Assembly (NCBI GenBank): GCA_963377175.1
Contig: CAUJNA010000502.1
Coordinates: forward strand, 1,257,403 to 1,321,402
Length of the DNA stretch: 64,000 bases
Direction of reading: 5' to 3'
Source of the DNA: Effrenium voratum
Taxonomy: Eukaryota > Sar > Dinophyceae > Suessiales > Symbiodiniaceae
Shown: positions 31,028-39,474 of the stretch, piece by piece
Layout: the number at the start of each line of letters is the position of its first letter
How positions within the stretch are numbered: position 1 is the stretch's first letter
The notes under the pieces: generated by a model
The model's database searches: none
What the model was told of the DNA's origin: nothing
The model's input: the letters and a program-made list of their open reading frames with translations, nothing else
Translations under genes and position numbers: made by a program

Positions 31028-31479
31028 CTTCCAGGTATCAAGTTGATGGATCTTTGGCCAGGCCGGAATAGATACTCTCTCGGCCTCTTTCCTCGAGATT
31101 CTCGGTCGATCACGGCCTCTTTCCTCGAGATTCTCGGTCGATCATTCTTGATCTCTCGGTTATCTCTCGATCTCCTTCGTCTCCTCCGTGTTCGATCGTC
31201 TTCTTCCTCTTCTTCTTCCTCGTCTTCTTCATCTCCTTCGTCGTCGTCATCCTCATCCTCATCGTCGGGTGGATCATCCGGAGGTCCTCCTCCGCCACCA
31301 GCGAGGCTCAACTGACGTCGACCCGCTCCCTGCCCATTCCCATTGGGCGGGAATCCACCGTAATCCAATGGGGGCGTAGTACCGTTGTTTCCCCCCCCAT
31401 CACCACCACCAGACGTAGTAGTGGATTGTGGGACATGCCCAACAACCCCTTGCATCTGGGATAGGTGTACATCGATCAT
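31015..31479 (-). CDS. acidic middle segment of Gag
   Basis: A Gly/Pro-rich start, a run of Asp/Glu (about residues 73-93) and an Arg-rich stretch characterise this frame. The frame upstream of its first Met is also open and protein-like (FDPFPSFGDP), so it continues the coiled-coil segment after an indel near 31480. It passes to the 29474-31027 frame near 31070. Low complexity means no function can be inferred. Confidence 0.5.
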   Translation of the reverse strand: MIDVHLSQMQGVVGHVPQSTTTSGGGDGGGNNGTTPPLDYGGFPPNGNGQGAGRRQLSLAGGGGGPPDDPPDDEDEDDDDEGDEEDEEEEEEEDDRTRRRRRRSRDNREIKNDRPRISRKEAVIDRESRGKRPREYLFRPGQRSINLIPGRCNC

Positions 31480-33011
31480 TGGATCACCGAAAGACGGAAA
31501 AGGATCGAACCTGGCATCAGCGACGAATTAGGGATTTGATTTGAAGACGATGACGGGACTGACCCAGCCACCTTCTTGTCTATCCTATTTGAATTAGCCT
31601 GGGTTCCTCCCTCAGCGCGTTTCACTACTGCTCGTTCACGATGTCCATCGTTGCTGCTGGAGGCTTCCTGTGTCTCCAGCTTCTTGTGTGCACGTAGTTC
31701 CTCGTTGTCAGCATCGAGTTGGCGTACAAAACTCTCTTCTTGCTTGAGCGTCGCCTCTCTTTCTTTCAGTTGTCTCTGAAGCTCATGCATCTCCTCGAGG
31801 TACTCAACGTACATTCCCTTAGCTGTCAATCTCCAGTACTCAGCCTCCTTCGACTTCTCGTCCATCGTGCACCGTTCCTCTTGTTTCTCTTCTTTGTCCT
31901 GGGCTAACTCCAAGATCGCATCCTGACGATGACCACCTTCGACAGCAATCATCTGGTCCTTCATCGACACGTCGGACTCATACTGTTTGACGATCTCTTC
32001 TTTTTCGCGAAGCAAGCAATCTGCTCTCTTCGATTCCTGTTCCGCAAATACTGTAACGTCATTCAGCCTCGCAATCAGCTGTTCCCTGGAGTCCTCCAAA
32101 GAGTACGTCTCGGGGCGCTTGACGAGTGCATGCTCCAACTGTGATTTCAGACTTTGGACCATCTCATCCTCGTTGAACTTCTCGATAGATGTAGAAGATT
32201 CTATGCCTCTGATCTGTTGCTGATAAACTGATATCTGTTGTGAAGCCTCACGGTGTATCTGATTTGCACGTATAGCTGATTCCTGCGCGGCCGACTTCTC
32301 GCTTGCCATGTAGGATTTCATCAATGCAATCTTCCGCTTCTGCTCCATGATAGTTCCTTCAGCTTGCCTCATCTGTTGCATTATAATATTCGACTCCATG
32401 TCTTTCTTCTCCCCGTACTGAAATGCGTTCATTTCCACCTTGCGCATCTGTTGGGCTTCTTCCTCAAACTTGCGCCATGCCTCAGCCTTGTGGTGTTGGT
32501 GGTGACTCACTAGATGTCCCGACTGCTTGCTGGCAATCTCGCATCGTCTTTCCAGCTCCTGGATCCGGATGGTGCTTCCATAGTCTTCTTGGTTAAGATT
32601 CGCCATTGCTGCCGACTTTTCATCAAGTGTCTTTTGATATTCCCCGATCTCCACCTCCATCTTATTCTTCTCTTTGATCACGGCGCGAAAATCTGCACTG
32701 GTGGGTGATTTTGACCTCCCACCCTTCGACGTCGATCTCACGCCCTTCTGCGACGTCCGTGGTGTCGCAGGCGAAGATGATGATCTTCTCGGTGGGGATT
32801 CTCTTTTCTTCGACTCCTGATGAACATCGAACTGCTTCCATGATCTTGTGGGAGTAGATATGTCGCTGAATAGCGCGGAACCTCCGCTCCCAGGTTCGTC
32901 CTGTGAATCTGCAACCATGTCCATCACCGCAGGAAGAGCCATCAATCCATTGGATCCCTCTGAGCTGCTGTTCCCAAAAGTTGCAGTACTTGGGCTCGCC
33001 GAAGACGCCAT
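31476..33011 (-). CDS. coiled-coil N-terminal segment of the Gag polyprotein
   Basis: This is the first ORF after the 5' LTR, with a 91-base leader; its first codon is ATG at 33011. Residues 1-110 are Ser-rich. Residues about 115-440 form long heptad-like stretches rich in Glu, Lys, Gln and Leu (for example RQLKEREATLKQEESFVRQL), so a multimerising coiled coil is likely. The C-terminal tail has AGSVPSSSS, encoded by the recurrent 12-mer at 31555-31566. No known domain is seen beyond the coiled coil. Confidence 0.68.
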   Translation of the reverse strand: MASSASPSTATFGNSSSEGSNGLMALPAVMDMVADSQDEPGSGGSALFSDISTPTRSWKQFDVHQESKKRESPPRRSSSSPATPRTSQKGVRSTSKGGRSKSPTSADFRAVIKEKNKMEVEIGEYQKTLDEKSAAMANLNQEDYGSTIRIQELERRCEIASKQSGHLVSHHQHHKAEAWRKFEEEAQQMRKVEMNAFQYGEKKDMESNIIMQQMRQAEGTIMEQKRKIALMKSYMASEKSAAQESAIRANQIHREASQQISVYQQQIRGIESSTSIEKFNEDEMVQSLKSQLEHALVKRPETYSLEDSREQLIARLNDVTVFAEQESKRADCLLREKEEIVKQYESDVSMKDQMIAVEGGHRQDAILELAQDKEEKQEERCTMDEKSKEAEYWRLTAKGMYVEYLEEMHELQRQLKEREATLKQEESFVRQLDADNEELRAHKKLETQEASSSNDGHRERAVVKRAEGGTQANSNRIDKKVAGSVPSSSSNQIPNSSLMPGSILFRLSVIQ

Positions 33012-33084
33012 TGCGCTGTGTAGGTTATCGTTCCTTTATTGTCCCGCAATAAACCAGCTGTCTCCCAGTCCAGTGTAGAGCTTG

Positions 33085-33102
33085 TAGTTACGGCTGATAA
33101 CC
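33085..33102 (-). promoter_or_regulatory. candidate primer-binding site
   Basis: Immediately inside the 5' LTR the minus strand reads GGTTATCAGCCGTAACTA. It resembles, with gaps, the TGGTATCAGAGC site that pairs with initiator tRNA-Met in many copia elements. Position is right; the match is weak. Confidence 0.35.
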
Positions 33103-33451
33103 TGTCAAGAGACGGCAAGGTGACGTCCCGTGGGACGCTATGCACCGAACCCTCAAGCTGTAATACCAACCACGTAGAAAGGTGTATACGGACGATGCCG
33201 TTTTAGCCGAACCCGTGTAAACGTTGTAAGGGAGAAGGAATGATAGTTACAACAGTGGTCCTGACAAATGCAGCGCAAGCAAAGTGTTTTCGCTCTCAAT
33301 GCCGATCACGTATGTATGCAGTCACACATCAGATCTTGAACCTCAATTGTGTCTTGAGCCAAATGGCGATCAATGGAACTTGGGAAGCAGCACCAACAAG
33401 GACCTCAGAACAGCTACCCAATTTCGGCACGGGGCCTAGAGGGTTTTAACA
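33103..33451 (-). repeat. LTR, 5' copy of the copia element
   Basis: 349 bp, matching 15343-15691 at 346 positions. In element orientation this is the promoter-bearing LTR. Followed on the plus strand by the GTTCA duplication at 33452-33456. Confidence 0.95.
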
Positions 33452-33456
33452 GTTCA
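33452..33456 (+). repeat. target-site duplication (right), GTTCA
   Basis: Second copy of the 5-bp duplication, flanking the right LTR. Confidence 0.93.
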
Positions 33457-33530
33457 TGAGGCCCGTCGTGGGGCAAGGCCGGCGGATGCATGGCTGCCCG
33501 ATCCTGCGCCGGTCCAAGATCCGGGCTGTT

Positions 33531-34301
33531 TCACGTGTGTTTATTGTGATCCATGGCAGGATGCTTTTGCTGGCAGCCCACTATGGCGCACACGTGGGCG
33601 AAAGGGCACTGGTCATTAGTGCAACTGCCCGTTTGGTAGCGCCGGCAGACCTCTCTCCCTTTATACGTACTGCACCACTCTGCCTTAGGCTTTGGCGACG
33701 GCGAGGCTCCTTTGGACTTCCCCTTGCCTTTCTTGGTGCGGGCTGGCTTAAGGTCGCGCTTGGGTCCCCTTGGTGTTGCAGGGCGTGGTGGTGCTGGCAC
33801 GGATGGCTTGGACATTTTTGGGCGCAATTGTAGAAGGCTGTGCACATCGTTTCTCATGTGCGTCAGTTCGTACAAGGCATCATCCAGGGACCATTGCTGC
33901 CCTAGAAGGTCGGATATGGCTGCCCAGAGCTTGCGATCGGCTGACAGAAGCTCTTGGGTATTCACAGTGCGAAGGCCTAGGTTGGGATCTGGCTGTGTGA
34001 GACACAGGTCGGCTATTTTCTTGTCGAAGGCCTTGAGGTTCGACAGGTGCGCTGCTTGGCACAGGGCCAGGGCATTGCGAAACACGGTCTGGATGCGGGT
34101 GAGCCACCCCGTTGCCAGCGAGTGGTGCTCCACGGACACCTCGGGTGTGTCGTCAAAGAAGGCCTGACTCAGGAGCTGTAACTCCGAGCGAACTGCTCGG
34201 GCCGACTTTGCTTCCATGCGTTCCTGGTATTGCCGTGATGAAAGGCGATACTGCCAGGGCACCCACTTCAGGGACTGCCCGGGCTTCAGGCCCTCGTGCA
34301 C
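33531..34301 (-). CDS. YR-element Gag, C-terminal part with CCCH finger
   Basis: A helical region (KWVPWQYRLSSRQYQERM onward) and a Lys/Pro-rich linker lead to VCRRYQTGSCTNDQCPFAH, a C-x7-C-x4-C-x3-H finger, followed by a second cluster, CAIVGCQQKHPAMDH. This would bind element RNA. The frame is open upstream of its nominal GTG start (AIRLLSLV) to the edge of an inverted segment. It ends about 80 bp from the copia insertion site; the methyltransferase-like domain resumes on the far side. Confidence 0.7.
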   Translation of the reverse strand: MHEGLKPGQSLKWVPWQYRLSSRQYQERMEAKSARAVRSELQLLSQAFFDDTPEVSVEHHSLATGWLTRIQTVFRNALALCQAAHLSNLKAFDKKIADLCLTQPDPNLGLRTVNTQELLSADRKLWAAISDLLGQQWSLDDALYELTHMRNDVHSLLQLRPKMSKPSVPAPPRPATPRGPKRDLKPARTKKGKGKSKGASPSPKPKAEWCSTYKGREVCRRYQTGSCTNDQCPFAHVCAIVGCQQKHPAMDHNKHT

Positions 34302-34324
34302 AAGGCTCAGAAGGCGGATGGCAG

Positions 34325-34437
34325 CTCACGCAGCCCAATCAAATCGCATCTTGGGCAGAGCACTTGCCACCCAAGCTCACATCCGAACGCGTGTCCAGCC
34401 TGATAGAAGCCTTCAAATCCAATTACCCAGGTGAGCA
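34325..34437 (+). other. inverted segment inside the YR-element Gag
   Basis: On the plus strand this stretch reads SWAEHLPPKLTSERV and on to EAFKSNYPGE, a segment that fits the Gag of this family exactly where the minus-strand frames at 34423-34914 and 33531-34301 leave a gap. Flanks code on the minus strand. GCTCAC at the left edge and GTGAGC at the right edge are inverted copies. Confidence 0.6.
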
Positions 34438-34914
34438 TGGCGATCCGGAGCTGGCGGCCGGTTCGGGAGGCTCTGAGCGCAGGCTGAGCCGATGGCACTC
34501 GGCTAGGGCTTTCCTAAGGCGCGCTGCAGCCACACTAGATTCTGGATCCTCTATGTTGTTGGCTGTCCAGAAGTCCCTGGCAGAAACTATGAAAGGCTGT
34601 AAGTCTGCAATGTTGGGGAAGGCGAAGGCGAAATCAGAAGGGCAGTCAAAACCTCTGGCCAAAACAAGGTCCTGCAGGCCTTCAGGGACCCGGGCTTCTG
34701 TCAGGACGTCCTGTAGCCGATCGCGATCCATGTGCATTAGCAGTGACTGCTTTGAGGGCGGTTTGAGAGGAAAAAGGATAGCTGCGAAATGTGTACAGTC
34801 AGTGCGGATGGCAGGCACTGGACCGGCGCTTGAGCACTGCTGAGTCGCCGACCTCTCAAAAGGCATACCTAAGTTATCGAATCGTGTCGAATTCGGCGGT
34901 GCTGTGTGTGTCAA
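34423..34914 (-). CDS. YR-element Gag, N-terminal part
   Basis: The frame includes a helical region rich in Leu and Asp (RLQDVLTEARVPEGLQDLVL, SDFAFAFPNIADLQPF). Good coding ends near the AECHRLSLRSEPPEPAASS stretch, after which the inverted segment begins. It overlaps the end of the recombinase frame by a few bases. Start choice is uncertain because an upstream start in the same frame would lie within the recombinase. Confidence 0.6.
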   Translation of the reverse strand: MTHTAPPNSTRFDNLGMPFERSATQQCSSAGPVPAIRTDCTHFAAILFPLKPPSKQSLLMHMDRDRLQDVLTEARVPEGLQDLVLARGFDCPSDFAFAFPNIADLQPFIVSARDFWTANNIEDPESSVAAARLRKALAECHRLSLRSEPPEPAASSGSPCSPG

Positions 34915-36515
34915 GGCAGGGCATGAACGTTGATTTTAGCACAGCACGGCCACGCACGCCTTGCGTTTGCAGAGCTGCATGTCTGGATGAATCTGATGCA
35001 CAGGGTACGAGCAATGCTTGAGGCGCAAGCCGCAAGCTGTCTGTACTGAGTTGCCGTGAGTGCACTGCACGGCACGCACGGATCCCCAGGGCACAAGGCG
35101 AATGCCAATTGAATCGACTGCAAGGGTCGGCGCCTGCGTGCAAGGCGAGAGATCTGGTGAGCACGCCTGCTCATCTGGTGGTTCTTCTTCGGATTCGGCC
35201 TCCGAAGACTCCAAGGCGGCTCTTGCCACTGCAAGTGCTTCCTCATCTGCATCCAGGGCTGTGGACAGCAAATTGTCCACCTCCCAGCCATTGGTCGAGG
35301 GGGTCTCCAGCCCCGTCGGATGGCGGTGAGCTCAGACTGCACCCACAAGGCTTCTATGGTATCGTCCCGGCTGTACAGCAATGCGGACGAGAGGCGATGG
35401 TGTCCCTGAAGCCTTCTGCTGTCTTCCGGAAGGCGTAGCTGCGCTGCTGCACTGAGTAATGCGCATTTAAGGCTGTGAAGGGTAAACGAGGATGCCTCGT
35501 GCTGGGTAACCAGCTGACCGCCTTCCGATTTCCATGGCAACTGTATGGCCCAGCGAAGGCAAACCAGTGCCTGCAAATAGGACATCGGGCGCGAAAGGCT
35601 GGGGCATACGTGAGATTCCAGGTTTGGAATGCAGGGCAAAATGAAGTCGGGTACAAATGAATCTCCCCATTCGGCGTGGGTGGCGTCTAAGGCTTGACTG
35701 AGCAGGGCCAGCCACTTCACTAGCCAGGATGTGCTAATGTCTGCACCTCGGAAACCGAAAGGCAAGCATGCAAAGGGCTGTCCCTGGCAGGTTGTCTTGG
35801 TGGCCCAACACAGGCCCCGAAGTGCCTGCGCAGACAGCGAGAGAGCGGAGGGCTTGATTCTCTGAATGTCGCCAAATCTTAGGCTGCAATGGGCGCACAA
35901 AAGCAGGGCGCCTAGTAACAGGCCCACAGCGGGCGTGCAAGTGGGTGAAACTATGTGTTCCTCCCATGCGGCAAGAATGGCCAGTGGCAAGGGCAAGGCT
36001 TCCCGTCGATCGTGTGGTTTAGGGTTGTAGGCAAAGGACTTGATTAAAGGACTACCCATCAAGTCTAGCAGGCTTGATATCTGCCCAATGCGTGCAAACC
36101 AAGACAGTGCCTTGCTCATCATGATGGCACTGCATTTAAGTGCTGTGCGGTCCTCTGCTTGGGACACATGGCAGCCTGCGATGAAATCTGAAAGGTGGGC
36201 CAGGGTAAGGCTCAGCAAGTCACCCACGCACTGATTTACAAAGGTGAGAAAAAGGCGAATGGCACGGAGGTATTGCGACAGTGTGCCCCCCGAAAATTTC
36301 CGCAGCGATGCTTCAACAAGAATCTGCGGGTGCTGCGAGGCTTCCAGGGCCAGGGCTTGCGCCAGCTTGCTGCTAGCGACGCAGGATTTGAGTATCAAAA
36401 CCCATTCGGCAGTACACCTGTCCTTCAGTGTGGCTTGCAGCTGAGCAGTCGAAGAGGGCTCAGCTGGGCGTACAGGGCCATATGGCCTGGGCATTGCAGG
36501 CCTGGCGCCAAACAC
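34911..36515 (-). CDS. tyrosine recombinase of the YR retroelement
   Basis: It catalyses integration of the element's circular DNA through a phosphotyrosine intermediate. The N-terminal SAM-like helical region (about 25-160) precedes the catalytic core. CSLRFGDIQRI carries Arg213; FTLHSLK carries His347 and, unusually, Lys350 where the HxxR Arg is normal; LQGHHR has His372/373; ALLYSRDD has the nucleophile Tyr381. After about residue 415 the frame becomes low-complexity and is probably out of frame. The nominal first codon is GTG, so a frame upstream may feed in. Confidence 0.8.
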   Translation of the reverse strand: MFGARPAMPRPYGPVRPAEPSSTAQLQATLKDRCTAEWVLILKSCVASSKLAQALALEASQHPQILVEASLRKFSGGTLSQYLRAIRLFLTFVNQCVGDLLSLTLAHLSDFIAGCHVSQAEDRTALKCSAIMMSKALSWFARIGQISSLLDLMGSPLIKSFAYNPKPHDRREALPLPLAILAAWEEHIVSPTCTPAVGLLLGALLLCAHCSLRFGDIQRIKPSALSLSAQALRGLCWATKTTCQGQPFACLPFGFRGADISTSWLVKWLALLSQALDATHAEWGDSFVPDFILPCIPNLESHVCPSLSRPMSYLQALVCLRWAIQLPWKSEGGQLVTQHEASSFTLHSLKCALLSAAAQLRLPEDSRRLQGHHRLSSALLYSRDDTIEALWVQSELTAIRRGWRPPRPMAGRWTICCPQPWMQMRKHLQWQEPPWSLRRPNPKKNHQMSRRAHQISRLARRRRPLQSIQLAFALCPGDPCVPCSALTATQYRQLAACASSIARTLCIRFIQTCSSANARRAWPCCAKINVHALP

Positions 36516-36521
36516 GCGGCG

Positions 36522-37250
36522 TCAAAACATCACTGTCAATGGCGGGCTGAGCAGGGATCGAATCTGGTCTGTGCGTTCCTGGCTGAAGTGTGACTGCAAG
36601 GCTAGACTGCGACCAAGGCCGGCAGGGGGCAGGAAAAAGGGTCTACCCAGGACCTTAGTGGGATGCACTCTGGAACCGGGCCCTGGTCTCTGATTTACTA
36701 CTGAAGGCCTGGGGCAAGGAGGCAGTGCTGGGTGGCTCCGCAGCTGAAAGCGGAGATCACTAACATGGGTGCGCACTGGGTAAGGCCTGGACCGACTGCA
36801 AGGATCCTTGCCTGAGGGCAAGCCGAGCTTTGGGTTGGCCTTGGCAGTCGTTCCCGGCGATGTGGAATCGGCGGAAGTTGCAGGTCTCGAGGGCCTGACC
36901 ACTGGTGTGGGCAAAAGGCAGGGCGGTCTGCTTCCATTTCATTTGAAAAGCCATCGGGGGAGAATGAAAACGCTCTCCCCCAGAATTGTTTGTTGCGGTA
37001 AGGCATCGAGCCTAAATGCAATGCCGGTCAAGATCGTGGCATACGCACAAGCGATCGTCTGAGGTGTTGACCAGAAGGCTCGTTGGTGTACCTGCGCCGC
37101 AGCAGAGTCATGGTCAGTCCGCAATGTTAGGGCCGAGTACAACATGACTAGGCCGTTTTCCTGCATTTGCTGCATACGGAGCGGTCGAAAGGAGGGCCAA
37201 CGCACTGTGCAGGCGGCACGAGTAAGGCGATGGGTTGCAAACAAGACCAA
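36522..37250 (-). pseudogene. broken coding segments upstream of the recombinase
   Basis: Two minus-strand frames read as plausible protein: 36939-37250 (RLTRAACTVRWPSFRPLRMQ onward) and 36522-36914 (Pro/Ser/Arg-rich). They seem to be one region of the YR element split by an indel near 36930. No domain is recognised, and the compositional evidence is weak. Confidence 0.3.
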
Positions 37251-37350
37251 GGCTTTACGAAGAACACTTTGTATTAAACAGGAACATGAAAAGAGCGCAC
37301 TGCGCGGCCCTCCTAAAGCTGAGTTGCGCGGTCAGGCACAGGGCAAGGCA

Positions 37351-37950
37351 TCAGTACATGGCGACATTAGGCTGCATGGATTCATAGCACCGGCTGCAAT
37401 AGTGCGAAGTATGCGTGTTGGGTGCAGCCTTGGGAATCACCTCTTGCTTAGCCGGCAGGGCATCGTCTGGCAAGTCTGGAGCGTTGGGCCAATGCGGACT
37501 TGACGGCGAAGGGCGAGGCTTTGGAGCCTCGGTTGAGGCAGTCTCTGGATTTGCCGGCAGTGCGTCTTGAGAAGGCACTGGTGCGGGTGCTGAGTCTGCC
37601 GGCGCCTCGGGCGGCAGCTCGGGTGCGAGCTGGTCGGCCCAAAGCTTTTCATTTTTACTGCAGGGCTGATACAAAAAATTTTCTGCCCTGGCAGGGTCGA
37701 AGAGCGGCACCAAGGGCGGCTCTTCAGTGCAAGGCTCTGGAAGGTCTTGAGTAGACGCCCCTTCAGGCGGCAAAGTTGAGGACTCATCCGTGGGAAGGGC
37801 GGCTTCTGGCAAAGGCGACGAGGATCTCGAGGCCGTCCGTTCACGCAAGGTGTAAGCAGGCGGTCAGGGCTGCCTGGTTCTCTTCCGTCATGCTGGAGAC
37901 AATGCCCATCAGGTCTGGCACTGAGGAGGGCACCTGGTCCGACATGCTTA
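37351..37950 (-). CDS. Pro/Glu-rich ORF of the YR element, family unknown
   Basis: A short frame starting at an ATG near 37946 (MSDQVPSSVPDLMGIVSSM) ends after 34 codons, and a second frame (37351-37848) continues with Pro, Glu and Ala-rich sequence and ends with a CSRC pair. They probably form one Gag-like or linker protein broken by an indel. Composition alone does not give a function. Confidence 0.35.
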
Positions 37951-38246
37951 AGGCAAGTGAATGGGGCCGAGCAGGAGCGTGGCGCGTTGCACACTGCTGA
38001 AATGGCTACAGGCACAAGGCAGTGGTAGCAAAACGGATGCGCACACGAACATCTGCTCGGGGCACGTGATGACAAGGCTGCTGGAGAGCCGGCGCGAGCC
38101 TGTCATGCTGCCCAATGCACAAAGACCCGAAAATGGCATGGGTGTGGCACGGCTGTCAAATTGAGGCTACGGCAGAAAACGCCTGAGTCCGCCGAGCGAC
38201 AGTGCTTGTCAGAGCGGACGTCAAGCAGAGCGCGAGCCACACACTT

Positions 38247-38849
38247 TTAGATCTGTGAGCATGATGCGAGGTCCACTGGTTCGTGAGAGTGCATCTCCGA
38301 GGCTGGCAATGCGGGCATTGCAGGCTGAAGACGCACTAGGATGAATTCAAGGTCTTCAAGGCAAGACAAAACCGCGTTCAGAAGGCGTGTTGTCCTAGGG
38401 CCAACACGTGCGTGCAAGAGTGAAACTAAGGCTGTCTCGGAGTGCTCGTGCCAGCGGTGCTGCACTGCAAAGTTCCTGAAGTTAGGGTCGCAGGCGGCTG
38501 TCAGGAGACCCCTGGCTGAAAGACTTGTTGTTTGGTACAAGAAACATGCTGTAGGTTTGTTCCAGTCAAAGGCGGAGGCAAACAAAGCCAGGCTGTCCAC
38601 GGTGAAGGTCTGGCCCTGATTGGCATATGCAATGGCAAAGGCACACAGTGTCAAAAGGCGGGCAATATGCACGGAGCCCTCGTGAAGGCCAATTCGCAGG
38701 ATGATGAAGTCCAGGTAACGACGAAGGTGGTTCAGCAGGGCAAGCTTGCGTTGCCTGGCAACGAATGAGTCTGCCCAGCAGGCAAGCAGGCTAATCCATT
38801 GCTCCACCAATTCAGGGCATGGCTGAATCTCGTGGGCTGAAAGCGCCAT
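38247..38849 (-). CDS. unrecognised helical ORF of the YR element, 200 aa
   Basis: The composition is globular and helical (LVEQWISLLACWADSFVARQ, LLNHLRRYLDFIILRIGLHE), with few low-complexity runs, so it is likely a real product. I find no known domain. It lies between the Pro-rich ORF and a further broken frame at 38989-39375, both on the minus strand. Confidence 0.45.
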   Translation of the reverse strand: MALSAHEIQPCPELVEQWISLLACWADSFVARQRKLALLNHLRRYLDFIILRIGLHEGSVHIARLLTLCAFAIAYANQGQTFTVDSLALFASAFDWNKPTACFLYQTTSLSARGLLTAACDPNFRNFAVQHRWHEHSETALVSLLHARVGPRTTRLLNAVLSCLEDLEFILVRLQPAMPALPASEMHSHEPVDLASCSQI

Positions 38850-38988
38850 TACGGCGCGTTGGGCGAAATGGCTATGGCGTCATTGAGGTGAGCGCTGAGG
38901 GCTGGGAACTGCTAGGTTCCTGGCCTGTTGCGCTGACCTGGCGGCAAAGACTCACCGTGTTCGCCCAGATGTGGGCCAGCATATGCAG

Positions 38989-39375
38989 TTACATGTGTAG
39001 CAGGCGCACCGTATTTTTTCGGCAAGAGTGGCGCCCTATCATGTGAGGGCGTGGTATGCAAAGGTTGCCCAGTGCTGTACAGACTCCACAAGGCATGACA
39101 ATGCACGAGCGCCCTCGGCAAACGGCGATGATATGGCAGAAGAGCTTAATGCGCAGAAGGACTGTGTAGAACTCGTCTAGCATGACCTCAAGGTCTAAGT
39201 AGCTTCTGGCTAATGTGGTGTGGATGGCGTCTAAGGTGTCTCCGTCACACTCCATGGCACAAAAGGCAAGGCGTTGGATCGGAGAGTGAACGAGCGCTAT
39301 GCAATAGATGCAAATCAACATTCGGCTGATGTCCAAGTGCGAATGCAAACAAGGTACCATGCACGGTGTACACAA
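38989..39375 (-). CDS. Cys-rich unrecognised ORF of the YR element, 128 aa
   Basis: The middle part (TLARSYLDLEVMLDEFYTVL) is protein-like; the ends are Cys/Ile/Leu-rich and may be out of frame. It could be the N-terminal part of the 38247-38849 product. No function can be assigned. Confidence 0.3.
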   Translation of the reverse strand: MCTPCMVPCLHSHLDISRMLICIYCIALVHSPIQRLAFCAMECDGDTLDAIHTTLARSYLDLEVMLDEFYTVLLRIKLFCHIIAVCRGRSCIVMPCGVCTALGNLCIPRPHMIGRHSCRKNTVRLLHM

Positions 39376-39474
39376 TTTCTAGGCCTGGAGAGCAGGGCTT
39401 GTGAAGGTCCCGGAGGAACCAACCCCCGGGGGAGGTCGGGTCATGACGGATAAACCTGATCGCAGGGCTTAGTG

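Larger units (their letters stand above)
15343..33451 (-). mobile_element. 18.1-kb copia-type LTR retrotransposon carrying a Tpt1-like gene
   Basis: The element has 349-bp LTRs differing at 3 sites, TG...CA ends, a 5-bp target duplication and a polypurine tract. The minus-strand coding order is Gag, protease, integrase, RT, RNase H, which is the copia order. Beyond RNase H come a methyltransferase-like ORF, an unrecognised group at 21.4-23.0 kb, a 908-residue ORF and an 839-residue ORF with a Tpt1/KptA domain. Copia elements are usually 5-9 kb, so this one is about twice as long. At least ten frameshifts and three in-frame stops break the coding region despite the nearly identical LTRs. It interrupts the YR retroelement. 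Confidence 0.9.
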
